Of a stretch of DNA of 64,000 bases, positions 16,437 through 25,392 are shown piece by piece. The notes beneath the pieces are model-generated. The model was not told the origin of the DNA. It searched no databases and saw nothing but the letters and a program-made list of their open reading frames with translations. The stretch is from contig CAWCNV010000010.1 of NCBI GenBank assembly GCA_963797015.1, forward strand, positions 1 to 64,000. The letters are read 5' to 3'. This DNA comes from JBBPZA01 sp963797015. GTDB taxonomy: Bacteria; Actinomycetota; Thermoleophilia; Solirubrobacterales; Solirubrobacteraceae. Both the position numbers and the translations under genes were made by a program. Numbering within the stretch: position 1 is the first letter of the stretch; each line of letters starts with the position of its first letter.

Positions 16437-17757
16437 GTGATCCCGGAACGCGCCCTGGTCCGTGACGCGGCCGGCTACGAGGAGGCCCGCCGCGCTGCCG
16501 TCTGGAACGCGCGCACCCCCGAGCGCTTCCCCGATCTGATCGTGCGGGCGCAGAGCGAGGACGATGTGGTCGGAGCGATCGCTCACGCGCGGGAGCACGA
16601 GATGAAGGTGGGCGTCCGCTCCGGCGGCCATAGCTGGGCCGGCAACCACGTGCGCGACGGCGGGCTGCTCCTGGACGTCTCGGAACTCACCGAGACGACC
16701 ATCGACGCCGAGGCCATGACCGCCACGGTCGGGCCGGGCGTCCGGGGCGACGAGCTGCTCGCCGCGCTCGGCGAGCAGGATCTCTTCTTCCCCGCCGGTC
16801 ACTGCCCGGGCGTCGGCTTGGGCGGCTATCTGCTCCAGGGCGGCTACGGCTGGAACGGCCGCGTGCACGGGCCGGCGTGCATGAGCGTCGAGGCCATCGA
16901 CGTGGTCACCGCCGACGGTCGGCTGATCCGTGCCGACGGCGGCCAGAACGCCGAACTCCTGTGGGCGGCACGCGGGTCCGGCCCGGGGTTCTTCGGTGCG
17001 GTGACCCGCTTCCACCTGCGGCTCTACCGGCGGCCGCCGGTGGTGGCCAACGGCATCTACCTCTACCCGCTCGACTGCCTCGACGAGGTGTTCCGCTGGG
17101 CGCAGGAGATCGGCCCGGGCGTGGCGCGGACCATGGAGCTGATGATCTTCATCCACCGTGACGATCAGGGCGAGCCTGAGATCGCCGTGACCGGCCCGGT
17201 GCTCGCCGCGAGCGAGGCCGAGGCCGCGGAGGCCCTGGCTCTGCTCGAGACCTGTCCGGTGCGGGCGCGGACAAAGGCCGCCGCGCCCAACGTGCCCGCG
17301 CGGATGGAGGACCTCTACGCCGGCGCGCACGCGGCCTACCCCGACGACCACCGCTACGCGGCCGACAACATGTGGACGCACGCGCGCGTCGGATGAGCTG
17401 CTGCCCGGCCTGCACCGGATCGCGGCGACCCTGCCCGAGGCGCCGTCGCACATGCTGTGGATGAACTGGGGCCCGAGCCCGCAGCGCCCGGACATGGCCT
17501 ATAGCGTCGAGGACGACACCTACATCGCCCTGTACGGCGTGTGGAGCGACCCGGCGCGCGACGCGGCCAACGTGGCCTGGGCCACCGACCGCATGCGCGA
17601 GCTGGAGTCGCAGGCCACGGGGATCCAGCTGGCCGACGAGAACCTCGGTCTCCGCCCGGCGCGGTTCGTCACCGACGAGAAGCTCGCCCGACTCGATGCC
17701 CTCCGCGCCCACTACGACCCGGACGAGCTGTTCCACCCCTGGATGGGGCGGCCGTGA
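16437..17757 (+). pseudogene. Berberine-bridge-type FAD oxidase, frameshifted
   Basis: It starts at GTG 16437. The FAD-binding type 4 domain carries RSGGHSWAGNH (His about 64), the flavin-linking histidine, and FPAGHCPGVGLGGYLLQG with Cys about 125, the second attachment point of bicovalent flavins in BBE-like enzymes. It reads to NMWTHARVG and stops at 17394. One frame over, SDELLPGLHRIAATLPEAPS and the BBE C-terminal domain (HYDPDELFHPW) continue to TGA 17757. A change in the GCGCGCG run near 17385 explains the break; the full protein would be about 440 residues. The last base group overlaps the next gene's GTG, so the pair is an operon. These enzymes oxidise alcohols, sugars or aromatic rings with oxygen; the substrate is unknown. 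Confidence 0.8.
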
Positions 17758-18539
17758 ACGAGCTCGCGCCATACCTCGATCGCCCGATGACGCCGCCCGG
17801 ACCGGGCGTTCTCGCGGCGATCGAGGACGGTCCCATCGACCCGGCCCAGGCGCTCCCGCTCGCCGAGCTCGACCGCCTCCTCGATCCGGCGGCGATGCCC
17901 GCCGAGACCGGCTGGTGCACGCTTGCCGACGGCGTGGCCTACGTGGCCGTGCGCACGGCGATGCCGGGCGTGAGCGGCGAGATGGTGGACTGGTGGTTCG
18001 ACTGGCACCCGGACGACCCGGCCCGCTACCGCATCTGGCACCCGCGGGCTCACTACTCGAACTCCGTGCAGCGGCCGGCCGCCCCCGGGGCCAAGCGCCA
18101 CTGGGGCACGATCCATCACCCCGTGGAGGACGTCGGAACGGGCGTGGTGCACGCGCGCATCGCGTTCGTCGCGCCCACGGAGCTCGGCTTCTCGACCGAC
18201 GCGCTCGACGACCCGCACGCGGCCACGATCGTGTGCGGCTTCGCGGGCGACGACCGCCGCCGGCTGCGCCACACGCCGATGGCGCACGTGTTCCTGCGCG
18301 AGGGCGACGGCGTGGTGCTGCGCAGCCGCTTCTGGCTCGGCGCGGCGATCCGTCCTTACGTCCCCGAACCCCTGGCGGGCGCCGCCGGCTGGGCTCTCAA
18401 CCGTCGCGCCGTGCGCGAGCGCTCGCTCCCGAAGCGCCTGCCCGAGGCGCTCGCACGCCACTGCGCCGAGGAGTACGCGAACCTCGGGGCCCTGCTCCCC
18501 GAGCTGTACGCGCGCTTCGCCGGGCAGCGCGCGCACTAG
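17754..18539 (+). CDS. DAPG/phloretin hydrolase-like protein (PhlG family)
   Basis: A 261-residue protein from GTG 17754, overlapping the oxidase stop by four bases (GTGA). VDWWFDWHPDD (about 78-88) and YRIWHPRAHYSNS (about 92-104) match the His-rich metal site of the DAPG hydrolase family, zinc enzymes that cut C-C bonds in 2,4-diacetylphloroglucinol and phloretin. Further conserved blocks are HWGTIHHPVEDV and TPMAHVFLREGDG. It is cytoplasmic, with no signal peptide. Coupling with a flavin oxidase suggests stepwise breakdown of an acylated phenol: ring or side-chain oxidation, then hydrolysis. The family assignment is from motif recall, and the real substrate could differ. Confidence 0.7.
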   Translation: MNELAPYLDRPMTPPGPGVLAAIEDGPIDPAQALPLAELDRLLDPAAMPAETGWCTLADGVAYVAVRTAMPGVSGEMVDWWFDWHPDDPARYRIWHPRAHYSNSVQRPAAPGAKRHWGTIHHPVEDVGTGVVHARIAFVAPTELGFSTDALDDPHAATIVCGFAGDDRRRLRHTPMAHVFLREGDGVVLRSRFWLGAAIRPYVPEPLAGAAGWALNRRAVRERSLPKRLPEALARHCAEEYANLGALLPELYARFAGQRAH

Positions 18540-18551
18540 GCAGCGACGGGG

Positions 18552-19037
18552 TCAGCCGCGCAGAGCCTTGAACACGTCGCCCGTGTGCAGCGTCGGGACG
18601 CGCGAGCCCTCGAGCTGCACCGATGCGCCGGTGTCGTTGTCGACGAGCTCGAGGATCCGCACGTTGACGCGCTGATGGACGTTCGCGGTCAGTTGCTCGC
18701 GGGGCACGTTGAAGAGCATCGCGGTCGGCCGTCGGCCATGGTCGCGAACGGAGTCGAAGCCCAGCACCGCCGTGGGCGTGACCGCGACCACCATCCGCTC
18801 GGGGAGCCCGGACGCCGCGTCGTGCAGCTTTGCGCCGGCGACCGCGCCGCCGGCAGCACCGACGCTGCCGCCCATGCCCCCGAGCGCGCCGCCCGCGCTG
18901 TCGCCGGCGAAGCCCCCCACGAACATCGACCCGGTGTGCCCGCGCGGGAAGAAGATCCCCGCCGCCAGCACCTCGGTCTCCACGCCCTGCTCGGCGAGCA
19001 CTTCGCCGACGCGCCGGACCAGCTCCTCCTCGGTCAT
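18552..19037 (-). CDS. Conserved hypothetical protein with glycine-rich segment
   Basis: A 161-residue protein from ATG 19035-19037. The N-terminal helix MTEEELVRRVGEVLAEQG precedes a Gly/Ala-rich stretch (about 38-72; VGGFAGDSAGGALGGMGGSV) resembling a short glycine-zipper membrane segment, then a beta-rich C-terminal domain (MVVAVTPTAVLGFDSV, VNVRILELVDNDTG) with the look of a PH-like or lipid-contact fold. No catalytic motif is visible. It converges on the hydrolase at 17754-18539, with 12 bases between the stops. I do not recognise the family beyond its occurrence in related actinobacteria. Confidence 0.65.
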   Translation of the reverse strand: MTEEELVRRVGEVLAEQGVETEVLAAGIFFPRGHTGSMFVGGFAGDSAGGALGGMGGSVGAAGGAVAGAKLHDAASGLPERMVVAVTPTAVLGFDSVRDHGRRPTAMLFNVPREQLTANVHQRVNVRILELVDNDTGASVQLEGSRVPTLHTGDVFKALRG

Positions 19038-19137
19038 GGCCTCCTGATCCCTTCCTCCGTCGCGGCCTTACCGGAGCATCTTGGCAGCCCGCAAACGCCT
19101 CCTCGGAGGCTGAGGTCCGAAGCGATAGGGTCGATGC

Positions 19138-20508
19138 ATGGGCGAAGCCTCGGTCGCGACCCTCGACGCGCTGCGCAAGCAGCTGGACGGCGAGGTCGTC
19201 GGTCCCGGCGATGACGGCTGGGACGCGGCGCGGCAGGCCTGGAACCTCGCTGTCGACCAGCGACCTGCCGTGGTGGTAGTCGCCGCGGGCGCGCAGGACG
19301 TTGCCGAGACGCTCGCCTTCGCCGCCGAGAACGGGCTCGGGGTCGCTCCGCAGGCGACCGGGCATGGGGCGGCGCCGCTCGGGGCGCTCGATGGCGCGAT
19401 TCTCCTGCGTACGTCGCGGCTGAACGGCGTCGAGGTCGATGCTGAGCGGCGGCGCGCGAGGGTCGGGGCCGGCGCGATGTGGAACGACGTGGTCGGGCCG
19501 GCCGCCGACGCGGGTCTGGTCGCGCTGCACGGGTTCTCCGGCACCGTCGGGGTCGCCGGCTACACGCTCGGCGGCGGGCTCGGTTGGCTGTCGCGCAGCC
19601 GCGGGCTCGCGTGCAACTCGGTGACCGCGTTGGAGGTCGTGCTCGCCGATGGGCGCACGCTCCGGGTTGACGCCGAGACCGAGCCGGACCTCTTCTGGGC
19701 ACTGCGCGGTGGTGGCGGATCGGGCGCGGTGGTCACCGGCTTCGAGCTCGAGCTGTTCCCGCTGCGGGAGGCGTTCGCCGGGCAGCTCGCGTGGCCGATG
19801 GCGCAGGCTCCCGAGGTGGTCGACGCGTACTCGTCGTGGACGAGCGGCGGACTGCCCGACGAGCTGGCCTCGGCCATCCGGCTCATGCGCTTCCCGCCGC
19901 TCCCCGAGCTGCCGCCCGAGCTGCGCGGGCAGGCGTTCGTCATCGTCATGCTCGCCTACGCCGGCGACGCCGGCGCGGGAGCCGAGCTCGTCGCGCCGCT
20001 GCGCGCCGTCGGCGCCCCGGCCATCGACACGCTCGCGACGATCCCCGCGCGCGACCTGGCGCAGGTGGCCGGCGACCCCCCGGGCCCGGTGCCCGGCATC
20101 GGCGACACCGCGCTGCTGCGCGAGCTCGACGTCGAGGCGTATCTCGGCGTGGGCGGTCCCGAGGCTCAGACCGGTCTGACGAGCATCGAGCTGCGGCACC
20201 TAGGCGGCGCGGTGGGCCGCTCGGACCCCGGGCACGGAGCGGGCGACTCGATCGACGCGCAGTTCATCCTGTTCGCCGTGGGCACGCCGCTCGACGCAGC
20301 GTCCGGGAAGGCGCTCGGAGCAGAGCTCGACGACATCAAGCAGCAGCTCGCCCGCTCGTCGACCGGACGGACGCTGCTGAGCTTCGGCGAGCGCCAGCCC
20401 GGCGTCGCCGAGTCGTTCTCAGCCGAGACGACCGCCCGCCTGCGCGAGGTGAGCCGGCGCTACGACCCCGACGGACTGATCCGCGCGAGCCACGCCGTGG
20501 GCGACTAG
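19138..20508 (+). CDS. FAD-binding oxidoreductase, BBE-type, monocovalent flavin
   Basis: A 456-residue protein from ATG 19138. The FAD-binding type 4 domain has APQATGHGAAPLG, with His76 as the expected flavin attachment, and GFSGTVGVAGYTLGGGLGWL, where the second (Cys) attachment seen in the gene at 16437 is replaced, so the flavin is bound once. The C-terminal BBE segment SRRYDPDGLIRASHAVGD covers the substrate side. Unlike that neighbour it is complete. It is divergent from the glycine-rich protein gene at 18552-19037 and converges on the sulfatase. Substrate unknown; sugars, alcohols and aromatic natural products are all known for the family. Confidence 0.85.
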   Translation: MGEASVATLDALRKQLDGEVVGPGDDGWDAARQAWNLAVDQRPAVVVVAAGAQDVAETLAFAAENGLGVAPQATGHGAAPLGALDGAILLRTSRLNGVEVDAERRRARVGAGAMWNDVVGPAADAGLVALHGFSGTVGVAGYTLGGGLGWLSRSRGLACNSVTALEVVLADGRTLRVDAETEPDLFWALRGGGGSGAVVTGFELELFPLREAFAGQLAWPMAQAPEVVDAYSSWTSGGLPDELASAIRLMRFPPLPELPPELRGQAFVIVMLAYAGDAGAGAELVAPLRAVGAPAIDTLATIPARDLAQVAGDPPGPVPGIGDTALLRELDVEAYLGVGGPEAQTGLTSIELRHLGGAVGRSDPGHGAGDSIDAQFILFAVGTPLDAASGKALGAELDDIKQQLARSSTGRTLLSFGERQPGVAESFSAETTARLREVSRRYDPDGLIRASHAVGD

Positions 20509-20515
20509 GCGCTCG

Positions 20516-20535
20516 GCCGGCGACGAGACGCCGGC
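20516..20535. terminator. Hairpin between convergent genes
   Basis: GCCGGCG (20516-20522) and CGCCGGC (20529-20535) pair perfectly around ACGAGA. It lies eight bases after the oxidase stop and 59 before the sulfatase stop, so it can serve both convergent transcripts. No T-tract follows, as is common in GC-rich actinobacteria. Confidence 0.45.
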
Positions 20536-20593
20536 GCGTCAGGAGCGGTCCGCCCGCGAGTGGCCGGGCCGGGGCGAATCGCCGCCCGCGGCC

Positions 20594-22081
20594 CTAGCTT
20601 GCCGCCTGCCAGCAGCTCGCCTGCCCCTTGCACGCCTGCAGCCGCGCAACCAGTGCACTCAGCTTCGCCTTCTTGCGCGCGCTGAGGCTCGCGTAGACGT
20701 TGCGCCGCTCGGCCGGGTCGCGGCGGAGGTTGTAGTACTCGCGCTCGCCGTTCCGGTACTCGACGTACACGGCGTCGCCCAGGCGGACCGCCTCGTAGGT
20801 CGTCGGGTTGCCGCTGCGAACGGTCGGGCGGTCGGGGTCGCCGGCGCGGTTGTCGGGGCCGTGGTGCTCGATGAGCGCCGCCTGCCGCCAGTCGCGCACC
20901 CGCTTGCCGCGCAGCAACCGGACGAGGCTGCGGCCGTCGGCGGTCGGTGACGGGTTGACCCCCGCGATCTGGGCGAAGGTCGGATTCAGGTCGATGTTCT
21001 CGGCGATGCGGGAGACCGTCCGGCCCTTGCGCACCCCCGGTCCGGCGACGACGAGCGGGACGCGGATGTCCGAGTCGAACGCCGTCATCTTGCCCGGCAG
21101 CAGCCGGTGCTCGCCCATGTGGTAGCCGTTGTCCGAGCTGAACACGATGTAGGTGTTGTCCAGCAGCCCGCGCGCGCGGAGCGTCGCCGTGATGCGCCCG
21201 ATGAGGTCGTTGACCGCCTGGACGGCCTGCGCGCGCTTGCGGAAGGCGGCGTCGATCGTCGCGATCTGCGCGGCGGTGAGGGGCGTGCGGCCGGCCAGCC
21301 ACGAAGGCGGGTTCACGTTGGCCTTGTCGAACGCGGGCCCGCGGGGCGCCTTGAGCCCCGGGAACTTGGTCGCGTCACGCGGCGCGGGGGTGTAGGGCGC
21401 GTGCGGCGCGAACGTCGCCAGCTCCATCACGAACGGCTTGCCGGCGTCCGCGGACTGGTTGATGAAGTTGGAGCCCTTGGTCGCCAGGACGTCGGTCAGG
21501 TAGTCCGCCGGCTGGCGCCCGTAGTGGACGATCCGGTTGTTCTGGAGCAGGTTGTAGTTGAACTCGGGGTAGCCGTTGCCCGCGACGTTCCATGTCGTCC
21601 ACCCCGGCGGCACGTGCCGGGTCTTGGGCAGGTAACCGTTGAGGTACTTGCCCATCATCGCCGTGCGATAGCCGGACGGCTGGATCGCTGTCGCGTAGGT
21701 GGTCTGCTCGAGGCCACGGTTGAGGAAGGTCCCGAAGCCGCCGTCCGTGCCCGTGTTGGTGAAGATCCCGCTGTTGTGCGGGAAGGCTCCCGTGAAGATC
21801 GAGCTCCGCGACGGGCAGCACAGGGAGTCGGTGACGAAGTAGCGGGAGAAGGTCGTTCCGCGGCGCTGGAGCTTGCGCACGTTGGGCATGTAGCGGACGA
21901 GGTTCCACGCGAGGTCGTCGGTCAGGACGAAGACCACGTTCGGGCGCTTGGCCGCCGCCACGGCCGTCGGCTTCCCGGACGCGCCGCCGGCACCGCCCGC
22001 GGCTGCCGCCGCTAGCACGATCGTCACGACCAAGCCTGCCACGGCGGCCGCCATGGCCAGTCGCCCTCGTCTCATCGCCAT
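20594..22081 (-). CDS. Secreted sulfatase
   Basis: A 495-residue protein with an N-terminal signal segment (about residues 8-30, Ala/Val-rich). The start is ATG 22079-22081 or, with better spacing from GGAGGGG, ATG 22073-22075. The sulfatase signature is LCCPSRSSIFTG, with Cys88 as the residue converted to formylglycine. DD at 55-56 and FSSDNGYHMGEHRLLPGK (about 317) supply metal and substrate ligands. Its overall pattern resembles N-acetylglucosamine-6-sulfatase and arylsulfatase types that act outside the cell. No sulfatase-activating gene is in the window. It converges on the flavin oxidase. The substrate, a sulfated glycan or aryl ester, is undetermined. Confidence 0.85.
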   Translation of the reverse strand: MAMRRGRLAMAAAVAGLVVTIVLAAAAAGGAGGASGKPTAVAAAKRPNVVFVLTDDLAWNLVRYMPNVRKLQRRGTTFSRYFVTDSLCCPSRSSIFTGAFPHNSGIFTNTGTDGGFGTFLNRGLEQTTYATAIQPSGYRTAMMGKYLNGYLPKTRHVPPGWTTWNVAGNGYPEFNYNLLQNNRIVHYGRQPADYLTDVLATKGSNFINQSADAGKPFVMELATFAPHAPYTPAPRDATKFPGLKAPRGPAFDKANVNPPSWLAGRTPLTAAQIATIDAAFRKRAQAVQAVNDLIGRITATLRARGLLDNTYIVFSSDNGYHMGEHRLLPGKMTAFDSDIRVPLVVAGPGVRKGRTVSRIAENIDLNPTFAQIAGVNPSPTADGRSLVRLLRGKRVRDWRQAALIEHHGPDNRAGDPDRPTVRSGNPTTYEAVRLGDAVYVEYRNGEREYYNLRRDPAERRNVYASLSARKKAKLSALVARLQACKGQASCWQAAS

Positions 22082-22152
22082 CCCCTCCGAGTCGCCTGCT
22101 TGCCCTTCCGAACAAGCAGGACGACGCCGAGTTGCGGGGGAGAGGATGGAGA

Positions 22153-22234
22153 GGGGCGGCAGGCCGGCCTACCGAGGTGCGCGTGGATTGGTGCGGGTGG
22201 GGCGGCAGGCCGGCTTACATCGAGGTGCGCGTGG
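22153..22234. repeat. Imperfect tandem direct repeat of about 35 bp
   Basis: Two copies of GGGGCGGCAGGCCGGC.TAC(AT)CGAGGTGCGCGTGG, at 22153-22186 and 22199-22234, differ by one substitution and a two-base AT insertion and are separated by 12 bases. They lie in the spacer between the sulfatase start and the small protein gene. They could be regulator sites or a simple local duplication. Confidence 0.5.
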
Positions 22235-22252
22235 CTGCCCGGGAGCCGCGGC

Positions 22253-22450
22253 CTACCGGCTCGCCACCGCTTGCTGACCGCTCGCGCTCGAGTCCTTGGA
22301 CTCGGCGTCGACGATCGCCCAGCCGACGCGCTCCACGAGCTGGGCAGAATAGTGCTCGCTCTCGAAGTGGGCCGGGAGCACTCGCTCCTCGAGAAGTACG
22401 AGGGGCGTGTGGCCGTCGTCGGTATCCGTCGTGATCATGATGCGGGCCAT
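22253..22450 (-). CDS. Small hypothetical protein
   Basis: A 65-residue protein from ATG 22448-22450, preceded by the excellent ribosome site AGGAGGTGA at eight bases. It reads MARIMITTDTDDGHTPLVLL, EERVLPAHFESEHYSAQLV and ERVGWAIVDAES, an acidic, compact alpha/beta-like sequence with no signal or membrane segment and a Ser/Gln-rich tail. I do not recognise it. It stands alone between the sulfatase and the short-chain dehydrogenase. The strong ribosome site and codon bias support that it is expressed. Confidence 0.65.
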   Translation of the reverse strand: MARIMITTDTDDGHTPLVLLEERVLPAHFESEHYSAQLVERVGWAIVDAESKDSSASGQQAVASR

Positions 22451-22596
22451 CGTCTTCACCTCCTGTCGTCGGGTTTCGCAGGATGGTGCGGGCGGCACCT
22501 TCAGACCAGGTAATCCGCGCGTGAAGATTCAGAGGAAATCCCGTTGCGCGCGGGTCGTGCGGCGAGTGATCGCGCGCGGCGGCTAGCGTTCGGAGT

Positions 22597-23349
22597 GTGG
22601 ACCTGGGACTGAACGGCCGCGGGGCGCTGGTGACCGGCGCGTCGCAGGGGATCGGGCGCGCGATCGCCACCGCGCTCACCGCCGAGGGCGCGCGCGTGGC
22701 GATCAGCTCGCGCTCGCGGGAGCGCATCGAGGCCGCTGCCGGGGAGATCGGGGCGATGGGGCTGGTGTGGGACAGCGGCGACCTCGACGGCGCGGCAAAG
22801 CTCGTGGCCGCGGCCGAGCAGGCGCTCAGCGCCCCTCTCGACGTGCTCGTGTGCAACACCGGCGGGCCGCCGCCCGGCCCCGACCCGCTCGCCTTCGGCC
22901 AGGACGACTGGGAGGCGGCGCATCGCTCGCTCGTGCTCGCCCCGCTCGCGCTGGTGAAGGCGGCGGTGCCGGGAATGCGCGAACGCGGCTGGGGCAGGAT
23001 CCTCAACGTCGGCTCGACCTCCGTGCGCGAGCCGCTCCCGCACCTCGTGCTCTCGAACGCCGAGCGCTCCGCCGCGCTCGCCGCATGGAAGACGCTCGCG
23101 CGCGAGCTCGCGGGCGACGGCGTCACCCTCAACACGGTTCTCCCCGGCCAGATCCTCACCGACCGGCTCATATCGATGTTCGGCTCACGCGAGGCGGCGA
23201 TCGCCATCGCGCGCGATCACCTTCCCGCCAAGCGGCCCGGCACCGTCGAGGAGTTCGCTGCCGCCGCCGTGTTCCTGTGCAGCGAGCGCGCCTCCTACGT
23301 GACCGGCGCCGCGCTGCCGGTCGACGGCGGGCTGCTGCACGGCGTCTGA
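22597..23349 (+). CDS. Short-chain dehydrogenase/reductase lacking the usual tyrosine
   Basis: A 250-residue protein from GTG 22597. The cofactor loop is TGASQGIG (13-20), CNTGG near 86 replaces NNAG, and the catalytic serine region is ILNVGSTSVREPLPHLVLSN. In ordinary SDR enzymes a YxxxK follows. Here the text is SNAERSAALAAWKTLARELA: no Tyr, but Lys remains four to eight residues on. This is a recognised divergent SDR subgroup whose activity is uncertain. The C-terminal GAALPVDGGLLHGV closes the fold. Cytoplasmic; the substrate is unknown. It converges on the esterase downstream. Confidence 0.85.
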   Translation: MDLGLNGRGALVTGASQGIGRAIATALTAEGARVAISSRSRERIEAAAGEIGAMGLVWDSGDLDGAAKLVAAAEQALSAPLDVLVCNTGGPPPGPDPLAFGQDDWEAAHRSLVLAPLALVKAAVPGMRERGWGRILNVGSTSVREPLPHLVLSNAERSAALAAWKTLARELAGDGVTLNTVLPGQILTDRLISMFGSREAAIAIARDHLPAKRPGTVEEFAAAAVFLCSERASYVTGAALPVDGGLLHGV

Positions 23350-23396
23350 GTCGGGCGAGCGGGCGGCGCCGGGCGCGCCGCCCGCCCCCCCTCCGC

Positions 23397-24395
23397 CTAC
23401 CGCGTGTACTGCGGGTAGCTCCGCTTCAGCTGCGAGACCCTGGGCGCGAACTGCGTGTACCGGCTGCGCAGCTGTGCCGCGGTCTGGTCGGCCGCGTTCG
23501 CGGCCGAGGCGGGCGAGCCCTCGGCGTGCGCGAGGTCGAGGAAGTCGTAGAACCAGTAGTCGGTCTGGCTGAAGAACAGGTTGCGGAACTGGTAGGGCAC
23601 GTGCCCCGCGCCTTCCTGGACTTCGAGCAGGGCCGGTACCCCCGCCCTGACCAGAGCGTCCCTCGTCTGCTGCGACCACACGAAGGGGACGATGGGGTCG
23701 GCGGTGCCGTGGAAGAACAGGCCCGGCGCATCGCCCGCGCTCGCGGTCACTCCGCCCGGCCAGCCGCCTGAGATCGACATGAAGGCCCCGACCGCCGAGG
23801 ACGGCCCCGGGTTGCCGCTGGTGCCCGGATCCTCGGGCCGCGTGCCGACGAGCGTCGACGCGATGGCCCCTGCCGACTCGCCGGCAATCGCAATTCGCGT
23901 CGGGTCGATCTTGTAGGTAGACGCGTTCGCGCGCAGCCAGCGGACGGCGGCCTGCGCGTCGTGTTGAGCATTGAACGCCGCGACCACACACTCTGGGCGG
24001 ATGTTGGTTCCCCCGCACCCCGATGAGAGCAGGCGGTAGTTGATCGAGACCGCGACGTACCCCATCCTCGCGAAGTTCGGGGCGAAGTCGGTCGCCGGCA
24101 GCGTGGCCTTGTCGCCGCCGGAGAAGCCGCCGCCGTGCACGTACACGAGCGCCGGGCGCTTGGTGACGGTGTCTCCCACCGGCTGGTAGAGATCGAGCTT
24201 GAGCGCGACGGGGTCCCCGGTCTCCTGATCGGGGGCGCTGCCGTACTGGATGTCGCTCGTGACGGTCCAGTTCGTGAAGATAGGGTCGCGGTAGCGGAGC
24301 GGAGCCGCTCCGGGGGGCGCCGGGACCGTGCAACCGGTCAGAACGACGACTGCGGCAAGCGCAGCGAACAGCGAAGCCAGAACGCGCCGGGACAT
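23397..24395 (-). CDS. Alpha/beta-hydrolase lipoprotein, esterase-like
   Basis: A 332-residue protein from ATG 24393-24395 with a GGAGGAGGAGAGG ribosome site. A signal segment ends in the lipobox VVLTGC (Cys22), so it is anchored outside the membrane. The hydrolase fold carries the oxyanion loop YVHGGGFSGGD (86-96), nucleophile elbow AGESAG (Ser174), acid HGTADPIVPF (Asp233) and GAGHVPY (His265), a complete triad of the carboxylesterase/BD-FAE type. Likely substrates are esters on sugars or lipids. It precedes nothing on its own strand except the convergent SDR gene, and follows the aldose epimerase gene after 52 bases, possibly in one transcript. Confidence 0.85.
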   Translation of the reverse strand: MSRRVLASLFAALAAVVVLTGCTVPAPPGAAPLRYRDPIFTNWTVTSDIQYGSAPDQETGDPVALKLDLYQPVGDTVTKRPALVYVHGGGFSGGDKATLPATDFAPNFARMGYVAVSINYRLLSSGCGGTNIRPECVVAAFNAQHDAQAAVRWLRANASTYKIDPTRIAIAGESAGAIASTLVGTRPEDPGTSGNPGPSSAVGAFMSISGGWPGGVTASAGDAPGLFFHGTADPIVPFVWSQQTRDALVRAGVPALLEVQEGAGHVPYQFRNLFFSQTDYWFYDFLDLAHAEGSPASAANAADQTAAQLRSRYTQFAPRVSQLKRSYPQYTR

Positions 24396-24447
24396 CCTCT
24401 CCTCCTCCTCCGCCGGGGCCGGCAGCGATCATAGCCCCGCGGCCGTC

Positions 24448-25353
24448 TCAGCCGCGCTGCTTGGCTTCGAGCCGGAACGCCGCCGAGAACCTCTCCCCGG
24501 GTTCGACGATCCGCAGCCCCTCGCCGGTGACGAGCGCATTGGTGCGCGCGGTCATCGGCTCGTAGGCGACGAGCTCCTGGTCGGGCGGCGCGAACACCTG
24601 CGCGCACGGGTAGCCGTGCTCGAACACCAGCGCGAGCCGGCGCGTCGGGCCGGCGAGCACGAACGCGGCGCCGTCGGGGACGTCGACGTAGCCGTCGTCG
24701 TAGGTGCGATCGCCGAGCGGCCCTGCCGGCTCCTCGACGTCCTCCACAGCTCCCGTGGGGACGGTTCGCTCGTCGGTGACCAGGTGTCGGCGCACCGGCA
24801 GCTCGACCTCCCAGTCGCGGCGCGCGACCCCCGGGAGCACGAGGTACGGGTGATAACCGAATGAGACGGGCACGGCGGCGTCGGCGGTCGCCTCGAGCGT
24901 CGTCTCGTAGCGCAGGCGGGCGTCGTCGAGCTCGATCGCGCAGACGAGCTCGTGCGGGAACGGGAAGATCTCCAGCAGGTCGTCCTCGCTCCAGCGCAGG
25001 CGCGCGCGGAGCGCCGCGGGCCCCCGGTCCTCGACCTCCCAGCGCAGGCGGCCTCCGACCACGCCGTGGATCGGAAGGCCGTTGGGATCGGGCTTGACCA
25101 GCGGCGTGTCCGGATCGAAGCGCACCTCGCGGCCCGCGACGCGGTAGGCGGGCCGCGACAGCCGGTTGGCCCACGGGTGCAGCAACGGGATGCCCATGGT
25201 CGAGCTGCGCTGCGCGTAGGCCTCGAGGCCGCCGCGCTGCCCCAGCACCTCCTCGCCGCGGTGCCGCAGCGAGAAGCAGACGAGGTTGGCCTCGGGCGCG
25301 AAGCTCGCCTCGAGCTCGCCGGAGGGGGAACGAAGGTCCATAACAGGCGTCAT
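24448..25353 (-). CDS. Aldose 1-epimerase-like protein
   Basis: A 301-residue protein. The start ATG 25351-25353 is chosen because GGAGG lies six bases before it; ATG 25339-25341 is inside. The fold is the galactose-mutarotase beta-sandwich: LLHPWANRLSRPAYRVAGRE holds the substrate arginine, FGYHPYLVLPG (about 172) the histidine pair, and VFAPPDQELVAYEPMTARTN the catalytic glutamate region. It equilibrates alpha and beta sugars or sugar phosphates, in the cytoplasm. It is divergent from the membrane protein at 25393 with 39 bases between starts, and 52 bases before the esterase. Confidence 0.85.
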   Translation of the reverse strand: MTPVMDLRSPSGELEASFAPEANLVCFSLRHRGEEVLGQRGGLEAYAQRSSTMGIPLLHPWANRLSRPAYRVAGREVRFDPDTPLVKPDPNGLPIHGVVGGRLRWEVEDRGPAALRARLRWSEDDLLEIFPFPHELVCAIELDDARLRYETTLEATADAAVPVSFGYHPYLVLPGVARRDWEVELPVRRHLVTDERTVPTGAVEDVEEPAGPLGDRTYDDGYVDVPDGAAFVLAGPTRRLALVFEHGYPCAQVFAPPDQELVAYEPMTARTNALVTGEGLRIVEPGERFSAAFRLEAKQRG

Positions 25354-25392
25354 CGATTGCCTCCATCCCCACGTGTCCGTAGGTTTCGGGTC

